Below are positions 8,475 through 17,659 of a stretch of 64,000 bases of DNA, piece by piece (position 1 is the first letter of the stretch; each line of letters opens with the position of its first letter). Both the position numbers and the translations under genes were made by a program. The notes beneath the pieces were generated by a model, which saw only the letters and a list, made by a program, of their open reading frames with translations, searched no databases and was not told where the DNA came from. The stretch comes from Amycolatopsis sp. FBCC-B4732 (lineage in GTDB: Bacteria; Actinomycetota; Actinomycetes; Mycobacteriales; Pseudonocardiaceae): NCBI RefSeq assembly GCF_023008405.1, contig NZ_CP095376.1, forward strand, positions 2,628,001-2,692,000, given 5' to 3'.

Positions 8475-9266
8475 ATGACGCGGAACACGATCTCCTCGCA
8501 CTGGACCGGCCTGGTGGCGGTCGAAGACACGGCCCTCGCGGTCACCGACACCGGCGGCCCCGGCGTCCCGGTGGTCTACCTCAACGGCCAGTTCGCCACC
8601 CAGGGCTACTGGAAGCGGGTCCTCGCCGAACTCGGCGACGGCTTCCGCCACATCACCTACGACGAGCGCGCCCGCGGCAAGTCGAAGCGCTCGGCCGACT
8701 ACTCCTTCGAAGCCGCGATCCGCGACGTCGACGCCGTGCTCGCCGCCCGCGGGGTGGAGCGCGCGGTGCTGGTCGGCTGGTCCTACGGCGCGGTGGTTGC
8801 GGCGCACTGGGCCCACCGCAACCCCGAGCGCACCCTCGGCGCGGTCCTGGTCGACGGCGCGTACCCGCACGACTGGCTCGACGACGCCATGGAACTGCGG
8901 ATCCGCAAGCTGTTCAAGCGGATGAGCTGGTTCCTGCCGCTGCTGCGCCCGACCGGCTTGGCGCCGCGCATGACCGCCGCCCAGCAGGCGGAAAGCAACA
9001 TCGAACTCGGGAAGCTGTCCCGCGAGCGCGAGCTGGGCCCGGTGCTCGACGGCATCACGGTCCCGGTCCGGTACGTCGTCGCGTCGGGAACTTCCTTCGG
9101 CAGCAAGGGCGACGAGCAGGAGCGCATCCGCGCCGGCCTCGACGCGGTGCTCGGCCGGAACCCGAACATCACCCGCGAGAAGGTCGCCGGCAACCACGGC
9201 GCGATCCTGCGCAAGGACTTCGGCGCGGTCGCCGACGCGGTCCGCGGGATCGCCGCCGGGTCCTGA
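8475..9266 (+). CDS. Alpha/beta fold hydrolase
   Basis: A 263-residue cytosolic alpha/beta hydrolase. The nucleophile elbow GWSYGA is near residue 100, oxyanion region VVYLNGQFAT, general-base region GNHGAIL near the end. The ATG at 8475 starts the conserved N-terminal strand; the upstream GTG/ATG alternatives read low-complexity sequence. It is divergent from the GntR operon with no clear functional link. The substrate is unknown (esterase, lipase or peptidase). Confidence 0.85.
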   Translation: MTRNTISSHWTGLVAVEDTALAVTDTGGPGVPVVYLNGQFATQGYWKRVLAELGDGFRHITYDERARGKSKRSADYSFEAAIRDVDAVLAARGVERAVLVGWSYGAVVAAHWAHRNPERTLGAVLVDGAYPHDWLDDAMELRIRKLFKRMSWFLPLLRPTGLAPRMTAAQQAESNIELGKLSRERELGPVLDGITVPVRYVVASGTSFGSKGDEQERIRAGLDAVLGRNPNITREKVAGNHGAILRKDFGAVADAVRGIAAGS

Positions 9267-9269
9267 CGG

Positions 9270-9825
9270 CTACAGCAGGGTGTCGTCGAAGCCCAGCGGG
9301 TCCTTCCGGGAGCGGTCGATGGCGCGCCGGGCGCCGTCCTCGTCTCCCTGGCGGAGGCGGGCCAGCGCTTCGAGGTTGGCGGCCTGCCAGGCGGATGAGC
9401 GCGTCGGCGGGATCGCCCTTGTGTTTGAGCGCCGACGCGGCGTGACGAAGCTCGGTGAGCATTCCGTCCACTTCGGACGGTGCGGCGGCGACCGCGCGGC
9501 GGAAGGGCCGCCGGTGTCCAGCGGTGTCCCGGGGTCGACGGCCGCCACGACGGCGTCGATGAGCAAGGCCCCGAGCGAATCCGGGCCGCGGTCCGCGAAG
9601 TCGGCGTTCACCAGCGCCCGCGCGAGCGGCCACGCGCTCCTGGGGCCGGCAGTTGCAGGGGTGCACCCAGCACTTGAGCAGTCCGCTGACGGTGGCGTCC
9701 GGGGTCGCCGGTTCCGCCACGACCTGGTCGGTGCTCCGGACCTTGGCCCCGGACGAAACGACGGCGAGCTTCGCCGAAAGGGTGAGTGCCCGGCGAACGG
9801 CCGCCTTGACACGCTCGCCCGTCAT
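9270..9825 (-). pseudogene. Frameshifted gene of unknown function
   Basis: Protein-like sequence alternates between two minus-strand frames. MTGERVKAAVRRALTLSAKL to LLKCWVHPCNCRP is in frame one. LARALVNADFADRGPDSLG to VDPGTPLDTGGP is in frame two. VDGMLTELRHAASALKHKGD is back in frame one. NLEALARLRQGDEDGARRAI to the stop is in frame two. Each piece has normal amino-acid composition while the competing frame is Arg/Pro-rich, so at least three indels are needed to restore one protein of about 185 residues. I do not recognise the family. The start codon lies inside a long palindrome shared with the divergent FAD monooxygenase gene. Sequencing error cannot be excluded, but three shifts within 400 bases favour genuine decay. 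Confidence 0.65.
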
Positions 9826-9860
9826 TCATACATTCGTCGTCACTTTGTATGAATGACGGG
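9818..9860. promoter_or_regulatory. 15-bp-arm palindrome between divergent genes
   Basis: CCCGTCATTCATACA (9818-9832) and TGTATGAATGACGGG (9846-9860) are perfect reverse complements around a 13-nt centre. The element covers the start codon of the frameshifted gene and ends about 11 bases before the monooxygenase ATG, so protein bound here would block both genes. The size and AT-rich half-sites fit a TetR- or MarR-class operator; the nearest candidate repressor is the TetR at 12338. Confidence 0.65.
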
Positions 9861-9871
9861 AGTTGATCCGC

Positions 9872-11311
9872 ATGCGGCTCGGCCGGACCGCCGTCGTCCT
9901 GGGTGGCAGTGCCGCCGGTCTCTGCGCCGCCGGTGCCCTCGCGCCCTTCTTCGAGCGCGTGCTCGTGCTGGAGCGCGACCGGCTGCCGGCCGGGGCCGAG
10001 CACCGGCGCGGGGTGCCGCAGAGCAAGCACCCGCACTTCCTGCTGAACTCGGGGCGGCGGGCGATCGGCGCGCTCTTCCCCGGCTTCGAAGCCGACCTGA
10101 TCGCGGCGGGCGGGCTGCACCTGATGCCGTCCATGGACGCCGCCTACCTCGACGGCGAGGGCTGGTCGGCGCGCAAGCGCAGCTCGATGACCATGATCTA
10201 CGGCTCGCGGATCCTCATCGAACGCGTGCTGCGCGACAAGGTGCGGGAACTGCCCAACGTCGTCATCCGCGAAGGGACCACGGCCGGTGGACTGACCTTC
10301 GAAAACGGGGCGGTGACCGGGGTCGACGCCGGCGGCGAGCACCTCGACGCCGATTTCGTCGTCGACGCGGCGGGCCGCGGCTCCCCGGTGGCCGGCTGGC
10401 TGACCGCGGCCGGGTGGCCCGCGCCCGCGACGCGGACCCTCGACGCCAAGGTCACCTACACCTCACGCTGGTACGACCTGCCCGCCGAGCGCCCGACGTC
10501 CTGGTGGTGGCGGCACCTGGTGATCATGCCGACGCCGGACAAGGGCGACCACCCGGCCGAGCACGACTTCCTGGTCAACTTCTTCCCCGTCGAGGGCAAC
10601 CGGGTCATCGCCTGCATGGGTTCGTGGGGCCTGGAAATGCCCCGCACCACCGACGCGTTCGCCGAGGTGGCCCGCCGGGTGCGGACGCCCTTGTTCGCCG
10701 CCGCGATGGACCGGTGCGAGCCGGCGTCCGAAGTGCACCTCACCCGCTCGACCGGCAACAAGTGGCGCCGCTACGACCGCCTGCGCACGCTCCCGAGCGG
10801 CCTGGCGTTCGTCGGCGACGCCATCTGCGCGTTCAACCCCTTCTACGCGCAGGGCATCAGCTCCGCGGCCGGCTCGGCGCTGCTCCTGCGTGAACACCTT
10901 TCCCGCGCCGACCGGCTCGACGTGGGCTTCGGCAAGCGCTTCCTCGCCGCGCAGCGCAAAGCGCTCCAGGTGCCGTGGCGGCTCGCGATGGCCCGGGACC
11001 AGGGCTACGCGTGCGCCGAGGGCACCGAGCGGCCGCCCGAGTGGAAGCGCCGGATCCTCGCGGCCGTGTCGGCGCCGGCGTTCAGCCTGATCGTCGGCGC
11101 GGCCCGGGAGGACGACGTCGTCGACGAGCACTTCGCCAAGGTGTTCAACCTCGACGAGTCGCTGGGGGACATGCTGCGCAACCCGCGCGTGCTGGCGGGG
11201 CTCGTGCGCTACCGCGTCCGCGCGGCGCTCGGGAGGCACCGGGTGCCGTTCGGGTTCGACCCGTGCGCCGAGCCGCCGGCCACGGACTATTCGACGGCGA
11301 CCGCGCGATGA
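9872..11311 (+). CDS. FAD-dependent oxidoreductase / monooxygenase
   Basis: A 479-residue flavoprotein. The N-terminal dinucleotide-binding motif is VVLGGSAAGLCAAG, followed by the acidic end of beta-2 (VLERD), and the second FAD motif FVGDAICAFNPFYAQGIS is near residue 320. The conserved RxxxPQxxHxH-like segment (RGVPQSKHPHFLL) belongs to the group of epoxidase/halogenase-like class A monooxygenases. The start is ATG at 9872 with GGGAG upstream. Its stop overlaps the next gene, a membrane protein, as ATGA, so the two form one unit behind the palindrome. The substrate is unknown. Confidence 0.85.
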   Translation: MRLGRTAVVLGGSAAGLCAAGALAPFFERVLVLERDRLPAGAEHRRGVPQSKHPHFLLNSGRRAIGALFPGFEADLIAAGGLHLMPSMDAAYLDGEGWSARKRSSMTMIYGSRILIERVLRDKVRELPNVVIREGTTAGGLTFENGAVTGVDAGGEHLDADFVVDAAGRGSPVAGWLTAAGWPAPATRTLDAKVTYTSRWYDLPAERPTSWWWRHLVIMPTPDKGDHPAEHDFLVNFFPVEGNRVIACMGSWGLEMPRTTDAFAEVARRVRTPLFAAAMDRCEPASEVHLTRSTGNKWRRYDRLRTLPSGLAFVGDAICAFNPFYAQGISSAAGSALLLREHLSRADRLDVGFGKRFLAAQRKALQVPWRLAMARDQGYACAEGTERPPEWKRRILAAVSAPAFSLIVGAAREDDVVDEHFAKVFNLDESLGDMLRNPRVLAGLVRYRVRAALGRHRVPFGFDPCAEPPATDYSTATAR

Positions 11312-12309
11312 GCCCGGCGTGCGGGCCGGACGCCGAGGCCGTCACCCGCGGGCTCGGCTTCGACTGCCACGACGTCTCGCCGGTGGTGTCGGTCCGCTCC
11401 CCGTGGGACCTCGCGAACTGGACGCTGCCGGTGCTCGAACTGCTGATCGTCGCCGGTGCCGTCTTCGCGCTGGTGCACGCCGTGCGCCGGTACCGCGCGG
11501 GTGACCCGGTCAACCTGGCGCTGTGGTGCGCTTCGCTGGTCTACCTGTTCGTCACCGAACCGCCGCTGTACTTCCCGGAGTGGTTCGGGCTCGACGAGCT
11601 GTACGGCTTCATCTTCGCCCACAACCGGTTCACCGTGCAGTTCATGGGGGACCGGCTGCCGTTCTACATCGTGGCGTTCTACCCGGCGTTCAGCCAGCTC
11701 GCCTACGAGGTCGTGCGGTCGCTCGGGATCTTCCGGCGCGGCGCGCTGCGCGGAGCGGTGGCCGTCGCCTTCGTGTGCCAGGTGTTCTACGAGGTCTTCG
11801 ACCAGATCGGGCCGCCGCTGAAGTGGTGGGCCTGGAACCCCGGCAACGCCATCGTGAACCACCCGGCGCTGGCGACCGTGCCGATGACCAGCATGCTGCT
11901 GTTCGCTTCGGTGTCGATGGCCGCGATGACGTACCTGGTCGTGCGGCTGAAGGGCCGCGCCGCGTTCCTGCTGGCCGGCGTGCTCACCCCGTTCGCCATG
12001 GTGATCGCGGGCCTTCCGGCGAGCGTTTTCCCGGGGAACTCCCCGGCGCAGGCCTGGATCCTCGGCGTCGAGCTGGCCGCGGTCTGGCTGGCCGGCGGCT
12101 GGATCGTCGCCACCTGCCGGCCGGCCGGGCCGGTGTCCGCCTTCGCGCGGATCTACCCGGCCGCCTACCTGGGCGTCCTGGCGGTCATCTGGCTCTCCGC
12201 GCTCCGCGACGTCCCGCTCGAAAGCGGGCTCTACGCGCTCGCCTGCTTCGTCGCGGCCGGGTTGGTGCTGGCCGCGCTGCACCGGGCCCGCCGCCCTGCC
12301 CCGGTGTGA
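11308..12309 (+). CDS. Polytopic membrane protein of unknown function
   Basis: A 333-residue protein with about eight or nine hydrophobic helices (LPVLELLIVAGAVFALVHAV; VAFYPAFSQLAYEVV; LGVLAVIWLSAL among them) and aromatic-rich loops (PPLYFPEWFGLDELYGFIF; PPLKWWAWNPGN). It is translationally coupled to the FAD monooxygenase (ATGA) and followed by a TetR gene. I do not recognise a family with certainty. The pairing suggests it handles a lipophilic substrate or product of the monooxygenase, which is inference only. Confidence 0.75.
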   Translation: MSPACGPDAEAVTRGLGFDCHDVSPVVSVRSPWDLANWTLPVLELLIVAGAVFALVHAVRRYRAGDPVNLALWCASLVYLFVTEPPLYFPEWFGLDELYGFIFAHNRFTVQFMGDRLPFYIVAFYPAFSQLAYEVVRSLGIFRRGALRGAVAVAFVCQVFYEVFDQIGPPLKWWAWNPGNAIVNHPALATVPMTSMLLFASVSMAAMTYLVVRLKGRAAFLLAGVLTPFAMVIAGLPASVFPGNSPAQAWILGVELAAVWLAGGWIVATCRPAGPVSAFARIYPAAYLGVLAVIWLSALRDVPLESGLYALACFVAAGLVLAALHRARRPAPV

Positions 12310-12337
12310 CCGGGTGCGGTCGGGGAAGATGACGGGC

Positions 12338-12937
12338 ATGGGGCACCACGGATGGCGGGGCAACCCGCCCGGCACGGAGGACGAGGCCCGCCGCCGGATC
12401 GTCGAAGCGGCGACGGCGTGCCTCGACCGCGTGGGACTGGCCAAGACGAGCCTGTCCGACGTCGCCGCCGAAGCGGGCGTGACCCGGCAGACCGTCTACC
12501 GCTACTTCCCGGGCCTGAAGGACATCCTGCGCGCGGTCGGGCTGGCCGGGGTCGAGGAGTTCGCCGGGCGGATGGAACGCCACCTGGCCTCGTTCGGCAC
12601 CGCCACCGAAGCAGCGGTGGAATCGGTGGTGTGGGCGGTCCGGACGGTCCCCGCCGAGCCCCACCTCGGCCTCCTCCTGCAGGCGGGCGAAGCCGACTTC
12701 TTCACCGACGGCGTCATCTCGCCGCTCGCCTTCTCGTTCGGCACGCGCATCCTGCGCAACCTCCCGGTCGACTGGGCGGCGGCGGGCGTCACGACCGAGG
12801 AAGACCTCCGCGGCCTCGCCGAGATCCTGATGCGGCTCTTCATGTCGTTCCTGCAGCACCCGACGACCCCACCCCCGGCGGACGACGAGCTGCGGGCCCT
12901 CGTCCGCCGCTGGCTCGGCCCCGCCCTCGGCGGCTAG
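12338..12937 (+). CDS. TetR-family transcriptional regulator
   Basis: A 199-residue TetR repressor. HTH: TSLSDVAAEAGVTRQTVYRYFPGLKDILRAV (about residues 31-61). ATG at 12338 has GGGGAAG about nine bases upstream; an ATG at 12329 is less well spaced. It is the last gene of the monooxygenase / membrane protein cluster, 28 bp after it, and is the likely binder of the palindrome at 9818-9860. Its stop lies two bases from the end of the convergent RHS toxin gene. Confidence 0.9.
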   Translation: MGHHGWRGNPPGTEDEARRRIVEAATACLDRVGLAKTSLSDVAAEAGVTRQTVYRYFPGLKDILRAVGLAGVEEFAGRMERHLASFGTATEAAVESVVWAVRTVPAEPHLGLLLQAGEADFFTDGVISPLAFSFGTRILRNLPVDWAAAGVTTEEDLRGLAEILMRLFMSFLQHPTTPPPADDELRALVRRWLGPALGG

Positions 12938-12939
12938 CG

Positions 12940-15900
12940 TCAGGGCTTCTTCGGCGGCTTCTGGTACGGCTTCGTCGCGCCGGTCTCCGCGTTGTGCTCG
13001 GTGACCTGGATGCCCTGCTCCTCGAGCTTCTTGTACTCGATCGCGTCGAAGATGTTGTCCGGGCGCCGGTACGGGTAGATGTCGCCGTCCGGGTTGGGGA
13101 TGCCCGTGCTCGTCTGGGCGCCCGGCTTGTCGGGGAAGACGACGTGGGTGTCGGCGTTCGAGTTCTTCGCGAACGTCTCCGACGCTTGGTCCCACTTCTC
13201 CTTGACGAAGGTCTTCTGGTCCAGGTTGGACGTTCCGTGGTCGCCGTGCGACCAGTAGCCCTGGCCCGGGTCCTTCATCATCTTGTCGTCGACCCAGCCG
13301 GGCATCTTCAGGTGGTTGTCGGCGACCAGGCCTTCGAGGGTGTTGCCGCCGTGCTGCTTGGCGACCGAGTTGGCCTTGAACTCGATCGAGCCCAGGTACG
13401 GGTCGTCCGGGGCGCCGTGGCCCTTCTTGTAGCCGCCGGACCAGAAGAAGTGCTTGTCCGCCTTCATCATGTCGTCCAGCTTCGGCTTGAACGCCTCCCA
13501 CTCCTCGCGCGTCATGCGGTTGACGTCGACGCCGAGGTCGGGCCGCTTCGCCGGCGGGGGCTTCAGGTCCGGGTGCTCGTCGAAGTCGTCCGGGCGGGGC
13601 CGCTTCTTCGTCGGCGGCCCGGTCTTGCCGCAGGTGCCGACGAGGCCGAGCGGGTCGCCGGTGAGCAGCGGCTCGGCGACGTAGCCCGCCGGGTCGGGGG
13701 CGGCCGCGAGGCCGAGCGGGTCCTGGCTGAGGTAGCGCGCGGTTCCGGGGTCGTAGTAGCGGAACACGTTGTAGTGCAGGCCGGTTTCCTCGTCGCGGTG
13801 CTGACCGGGGAACGCCAGCGGCACGGCCCCGGTGTCGGCGCCCGGCAGCGGCGCGCCCCAGAACGCGCTGCGGTCGCGCCAGGTCACCGCACCCCGCTCG
13901 TCCAGCAGCTCGGTCGGCGTGCCGGCCGGGGTCGTGATCACGCAGCGGAACCGCTCGCCGGCCGCGGTCCGCTCGACCTGCACGACCGGGTGACCGTCGC
14001 CGGGGTGGCGCTCCCACGTCAGGGTCCGGCGCGAGCCGTCCGCGCCGAGCTCGACGCGCTCCACGAGGTCGAAGCCGCTCCAGAGGAAGCGCGTGTCGCC
14101 GGCGAGCTCGGGTTCGCCGCCGTCGCCGGTGACCCAGCGGCGCTTGGCGAACCGGCGGCCCAGCGGGTCGTAGTGGTACGTCCAGCGCGCGCCGTCCGGG
14201 GTGCGCACGCCGCGCAGCCGGTCCAGCCCGTCCCACGAGTACGTCCACGACCGCTCGCCGCGCGAGCGCACGGTGACGCGGCCCTGCGCGTCGCCGGTGT
14301 AGCGGATTTCGCCGGTGGTGAGCCGGCCCGCGGCGTCGCGGGGGAACCGCTCGGTGCCGCCGGGTCCGTGCGCCTCGCTGACGCGGCCCGCGGCGTCGAA
14401 GCCGAGCCGCCACGGCCGGGTGGCGTCCCCGACCGCGGCGAGCCTGCCGTCGGGCCGGTAGCCGTACGTGCGCTGCCCGACGCCCGCGATCTCTTCCGCG
14501 GCGACGCGGTCCTCGACGCAGAACCGCCGTCGCAGCACCACTTCGCCGTCGACGCTGCGGGTGACCTCGCGCCCGGCTGCGTCGTGTTCGAACCCGACGT
14601 CGTGCCCGGCGATCCGCAGCGACCGCGGCAGTCCATCGCCGTCGAAGCGCCACTCACTGTCCACACCGGACGAAGTGCGGCGGCGGAGGACGGTCTCGTC
14701 GTGGTCCCAGGCGACGCCGAGCCCGTTGACCGTCTCGGCGATCAGCCGGCCCCGCCGGTCGCGGACGAACTCCACGCGCGCTTCGGCGTTCTCGGCCAGC
14801 GCGAGCCGCCCGAGCGCGTCGTAGGCGTAGCGGGTGATGTCCTCGGCCGTGCGCCGTTCGACGACGTTGCCGAGCAGGTCGTAGGTGAACTCGGTGACCT
14901 CGCCGAGGCCGTTGGTCAGCCGCCGCAGCTGCCCGGCCTCGTCGTAGCCGAAGGTCAGGCGGCGGCCGTCGTAGTCGGTCTCGGCGACCAGGCGCCCGGC
15001 GGGGTCGTAGACGTAGCGCCAGGTCCGGCCGGCCGGATTCGTCACCGACGTGAGCCGCAGTTCGCCGTCGTAGGTGTACGTCGTGCGCGCGCCGGTCGCG
15101 TCGATGTCCGCCACCGGCAGCCCGAACGCGCCGTAGCGGCGGCGCCACACGCCTCCGGCCGCGTCGCGGTGCTCGACGACCTGCCCTTCGGCGTCGTGCA
15201 GCCAGGTTTCCCGGTCGCCGTGCGGGCCGATCCGCCAGGCGCGGCGGCCCTCGGCCGTCCAGCCCAGCCGGGCGGCGCCGCCGGACGCGGTGTGCACGAG
15301 CTGGGGCCGGCCGAACAGGTCGCGGTCGCCGGGGCGCACCGACGCGTCGGTCACCGGCGCGTCGCCGAGCGGGTCGGGCGCCGCACCCGGCCCGGCCGAG
15401 ACCGCCGCGCCCGGCAGCGCGGTGAACGGGTCGGCCGCGGGCACCACCCGCTGCACGGCGGCGTCCCCCTCGCCGACCCGCAGGCGCACCTCGCCCTCGG
15501 CGGCGGGCGCCGTGCGGACGACGGAGCCGTCGGGCCGGATGACCGTCGCCAGTTCGCCGTCCCGGTAGTCGTACCGGGTTTCGCGGCCCAGTTCGTCCAC
15601 TTGGGACAGCAGCTGGTCGTAGCGGCTCCACGTGTACCGGCGGGAGTTCCCGAGCGGGTCGGTCCGGCCGATGAGCTGTCCGGCGTCGTTGAGCCGGTAG
15701 GTCCAGGTGTGGCCGAGCGCGTCGGTGTGCCGGGTGGTGCCGGGCGAGTAGGCGAACGCCGCGTTGTAGAAGCCGTTCGCCCCGACGGCGCGGACGCAGC
15801 GGCCCTCGGCGTCGTAGACGTAGCGGTACCAGGTGCCGGTGCGGTCCCGCCAGCCGACGAGCCGGTGCTCGTAGTCGTAGTCCAGCGTCATCGGGCGGCC

Positions 15901-17520
15901 CGCGAAGTCCGCGACCGTGGTCAGCTGCCCGAGCCGGTTGTAGCCGAACCGGACCAGCGGCGCGGCCTCGGGCGCGCCGAGCGTGACCACGCGGCCGCCG
16001 TCCGTCCCGATCCGGAGCTCGACGCCGTCGTCGCGGCGCAGCGCGGCGGGCGTTCCGTCGGCGGCGTAGGCGATCTCGGTGCGGCTGCCGTTCCGCTCGA
16101 TCGCCGCGAGCCGCCCGTCGTCGCCGAAGTGCAGGTCGCGGTCGCCGGCGGACAGCCGGTAACCGCCGGGGGAGCGGTGCAGCGGCAGGCGCGGGCCTTC
16201 CAGCGGCAGCACGGGATCGCCGGCGGGCACCGGGTAGACGAGGACCATGCCGTCCTCGGCGTAGAACCGGACCGCCGCGGGGCCGAACGCCAGCCGCTGG
16301 TCCAAAGTGGACGCCCACGACCGGCCGAACCACCGGCCCGCCCGGTAGGCCGAGAGGTGTGTGCGCGACAGTTCCAGCTCGCCCGCGTCGCCCGGCAGGA
16401 CGAGGTCGACCTGGGTCATCACGACCTCGCCGGTCGCGATGTCCACGGGGTCACCGCAGTAGGTCTTGCTGTCCGACGGCTGGGCCCGGTCGCGCGGCCC
16501 GTCCCCCTTCGGCTCGGCCTTGGGGTCGCCCTTCGGCTTGCCGCCGGGCGGCGGCGTCTCGACCTTCGGCGGGGGCGGGCTGACCGGCGGATCGTTCTTG
16601 GGCGGTGCGTCCGGCTTGGGCGGCGGGTCGGTCTTCGGCGGGGTGTCGGGCCCGTCCTTGGCACCCGAGGTGTGGGTCCCGTCGCCGTCGCCTTTGCCGT
16701 GGGGTCCGTCGATGCCCTTCGGGTTGCCGTTGATGTCCGCGTGCTTCGGCGGCGGCCCCGCCTTACCCGGCTTGATGTTCTTCAACGCCTTCGCCGCATC
16801 CGCGAACAAATCCCCCGCCCGCTTCAACAACGGCACCAACGCCTTCAACGCCGTGACCAGCCGCTTCACCAGATCCGCGATCTTCGACGCCGTCTTCGCC
16901 ACCGCACCGACCACCTGCGGCACCACCCACGTCAGACCGATACCCAAGGTGAACACCACCTGCAACGCCCAGCTGATCAAATGCCCGATCAGCTCCGCGA
17001 TGATGTCCCGCACCAGCGCCCGCACCGCCGCCACCACCTCACCGGCGGTCTTCACCCCACTGGAAGCGCCTTCGCAGCCCTTCTGCGCAGTCTCCAGCAA
17101 AGTGACGGTGTCCTGCGCGCGCTGACGGTAAGTATCAGCGGCGTTACCGGTCCAGGACGCGGTGTCGGCCTTCACCATCCCGGTCAGGTCCTCACCGATG
17201 CTGCCCAGCTCGGTGGCGACGTTCTTCCACGTCTCCGACTGCGCCGCGATCTCGTCGGCGTTGCCGGTCAGCCCGTTGAGCGCCTCCTTCAGCGGCCCGA
17301 CGTGCTCCATCAGCCACCCGACCCCCGCGGCGAGGACGGCACCGAAGGGGTCCATCGCCATCGACAACGCGTCCAGAGCGGTGCCCACGGCACCCATCGC
17401 GACCGACGCCCAGTCGCCTGATTCGATCGCGGATTTCAGGTCGTTCGCCGACTCCAGCAGCGAGATGCCCGAGTACGCCTTGGTCGAGTCCTTGGTCTCC
17501 GCGACCAACGGGTTCCCCAT
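12940..17520 (-). CDS. WXG/RHS polymorphic toxin with C-terminal ADP-ribosyl-cyclase (CD38-like) domain
   Basis: 1526 residues. Residues 1-150 are helical with WTG at 123-125, a WXG-like T7SS export domain. A hydrophobic stretch follows at about 170-210, then a Pro/Lys-rich linker (about 265-345), a DUF6531/RHS start (CGDPVDIATGEV), many YD repeats to about 1250, and the RHS core end (YDPGTARYLSQDPLGL). The variable tip of about 250 residues contains FFWSGG (about 1358), GGNTLE (about 1391-1396) and KWDQASETFA (about 1441). This order of W, TLE and W-xxx-S-xxx-F-A is that of ADP-ribosyl cyclase / NAD glycohydrolase enzymes, so the predicted activity is NAD destruction in the target cell. RHS cages usually release the tip after the DPLGL cleavage region. 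No immunity gene follows: the next base pairs belong to a convergent TetR gene. ATG at 17520 begins a clean helical N-terminus. Confidence 0.85.
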   Translation of the reverse strand: MGNPLVAETKDSTKAYSGISLLESANDLKSAIESGDWASVAMGAVGTALDALSMAMDPFGAVLAAGVGWLMEHVGPLKEALNGLTGNADEIAAQSETWKNVATELGSIGEDLTGMVKADTASWTGNAADTYRQRAQDTVTLLETAQKGCEGASSGVKTAGEVVAAVRALVRDIIAELIGHLISWALQVVFTLGIGLTWVVPQVVGAVAKTASKIADLVKRLVTALKALVPLLKRAGDLFADAAKALKNIKPGKAGPPPKHADINGNPKGIDGPHGKGDGDGTHTSGAKDGPDTPPKTDPPPKPDAPPKNDPPVSPPPPKVETPPPGGKPKGDPKAEPKGDGPRDRAQPSDSKTYCGDPVDIATGEVVMTQVDLVLPGDAGELELSRTHLSAYRAGRWFGRSWASTLDQRLAFGPAAVRFYAEDGMVLVYPVPAGDPVLPLEGPRLPLHRSPGGYRLSAGDRDLHFGDDGRLAAIERNGSRTEIAYAADGTPAALRRDDGVELRIGTDGGRVVTLGAPEAAPLVRFGYNRLGQLTTVADFAGRPMTLDYDYEHRLVGWRDRTGTWYRYVYDAEGRCVRAVGANGFYNAAFAYSPGTTRHTDALGHTWTYRLNDAGQLIGRTDPLGNSRRYTWSRYDQLLSQVDELGRETRYDYRDGELATVIRPDGSVVRTAPAAEGEVRLRVGEGDAAVQRVVPAADPFTALPGAAVSAGPGAAPDPLGDAPVTDASVRPGDRDLFGRPQLVHTASGGAARLGWTAEGRRAWRIGPHGDRETWLHDAEGQVVEHRDAAGGVWRRRYGAFGLPVADIDATGARTTYTYDGELRLTSVTNPAGRTWRYVYDPAGRLVAETDYDGRRLTFGYDEAGQLRRLTNGLGEVTEFTYDLLGNVVERRTAEDITRYAYDALGRLALAENAEARVEFVRDRRGRLIAETVNGLGVAWDHDETVLRRRTSSGVDSEWRFDGDGLPRSLRIAGHDVGFEHDAAGREVTRSVDGEVVLRRRFCVEDRVAAEEIAGVGQRTYGYRPDGRLAAVGDATRPWRLGFDAAGRVSEAHGPGGTERFPRDAAGRLTTGEIRYTGDAQGRVTVRSRGERSWTYSWDGLDRLRGVRTPDGARWTYHYDPLGRRFAKRRWVTGDGGEPELAGDTRFLWSGFDLVERVELGADGSRRTLTWERHPGDGHPVVQVERTAAGERFRCVITTPAGTPTELLDERGAVTWRDRSAFWGAPLPGADTGAVPLAFPGQHRDEETGLHYNVFRYYDPGTARYLSQDPLGLAAAPDPAGYVAEPLLTGDPLGLVGTCGKTGPPTKKRPRPDDFDEHPDLKPPPAKRPDLGVDVNRMTREEWEAFKPKLDDMMKADKHFFWSGGYKKGHGAPDDPYLGSIEFKANSVAKQHGGNTLEGLVADNHLKMPGWVDDKMMKDPGQGYWSHGDHGTSNLDQKTFVKEKWDQASETFAKNSNADTHVVFPDKPGAQTSTGIPNPDGDIYPYRRPDNIFDAIEYKKLEEQGIQVTEHNAETGATKPYQKPPKKP

Positions 17521-17659
17521 GGACGACCTCCGATGACCAGGCCGGACGTTTCGTCAAACTTTCAAGCAAGGTAACAGGAGCTGAACAGTCCGTGTCCGCT
17601 CCGCTACCCGAATGCCCGAAAATCCGCGAACGTCGGCCCGGCCGGGCAAGGCCGTGTGC

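Noticed and set aside
12352..17421. A 1,689-codon open frame on the plus strand opposite the RHS gene
   Set aside because: It reads Arg/Val/Gly-rich sequence without domains and is the mirror of the high-GC RHS gene, whose opposite strand has recognisable domains throughout.
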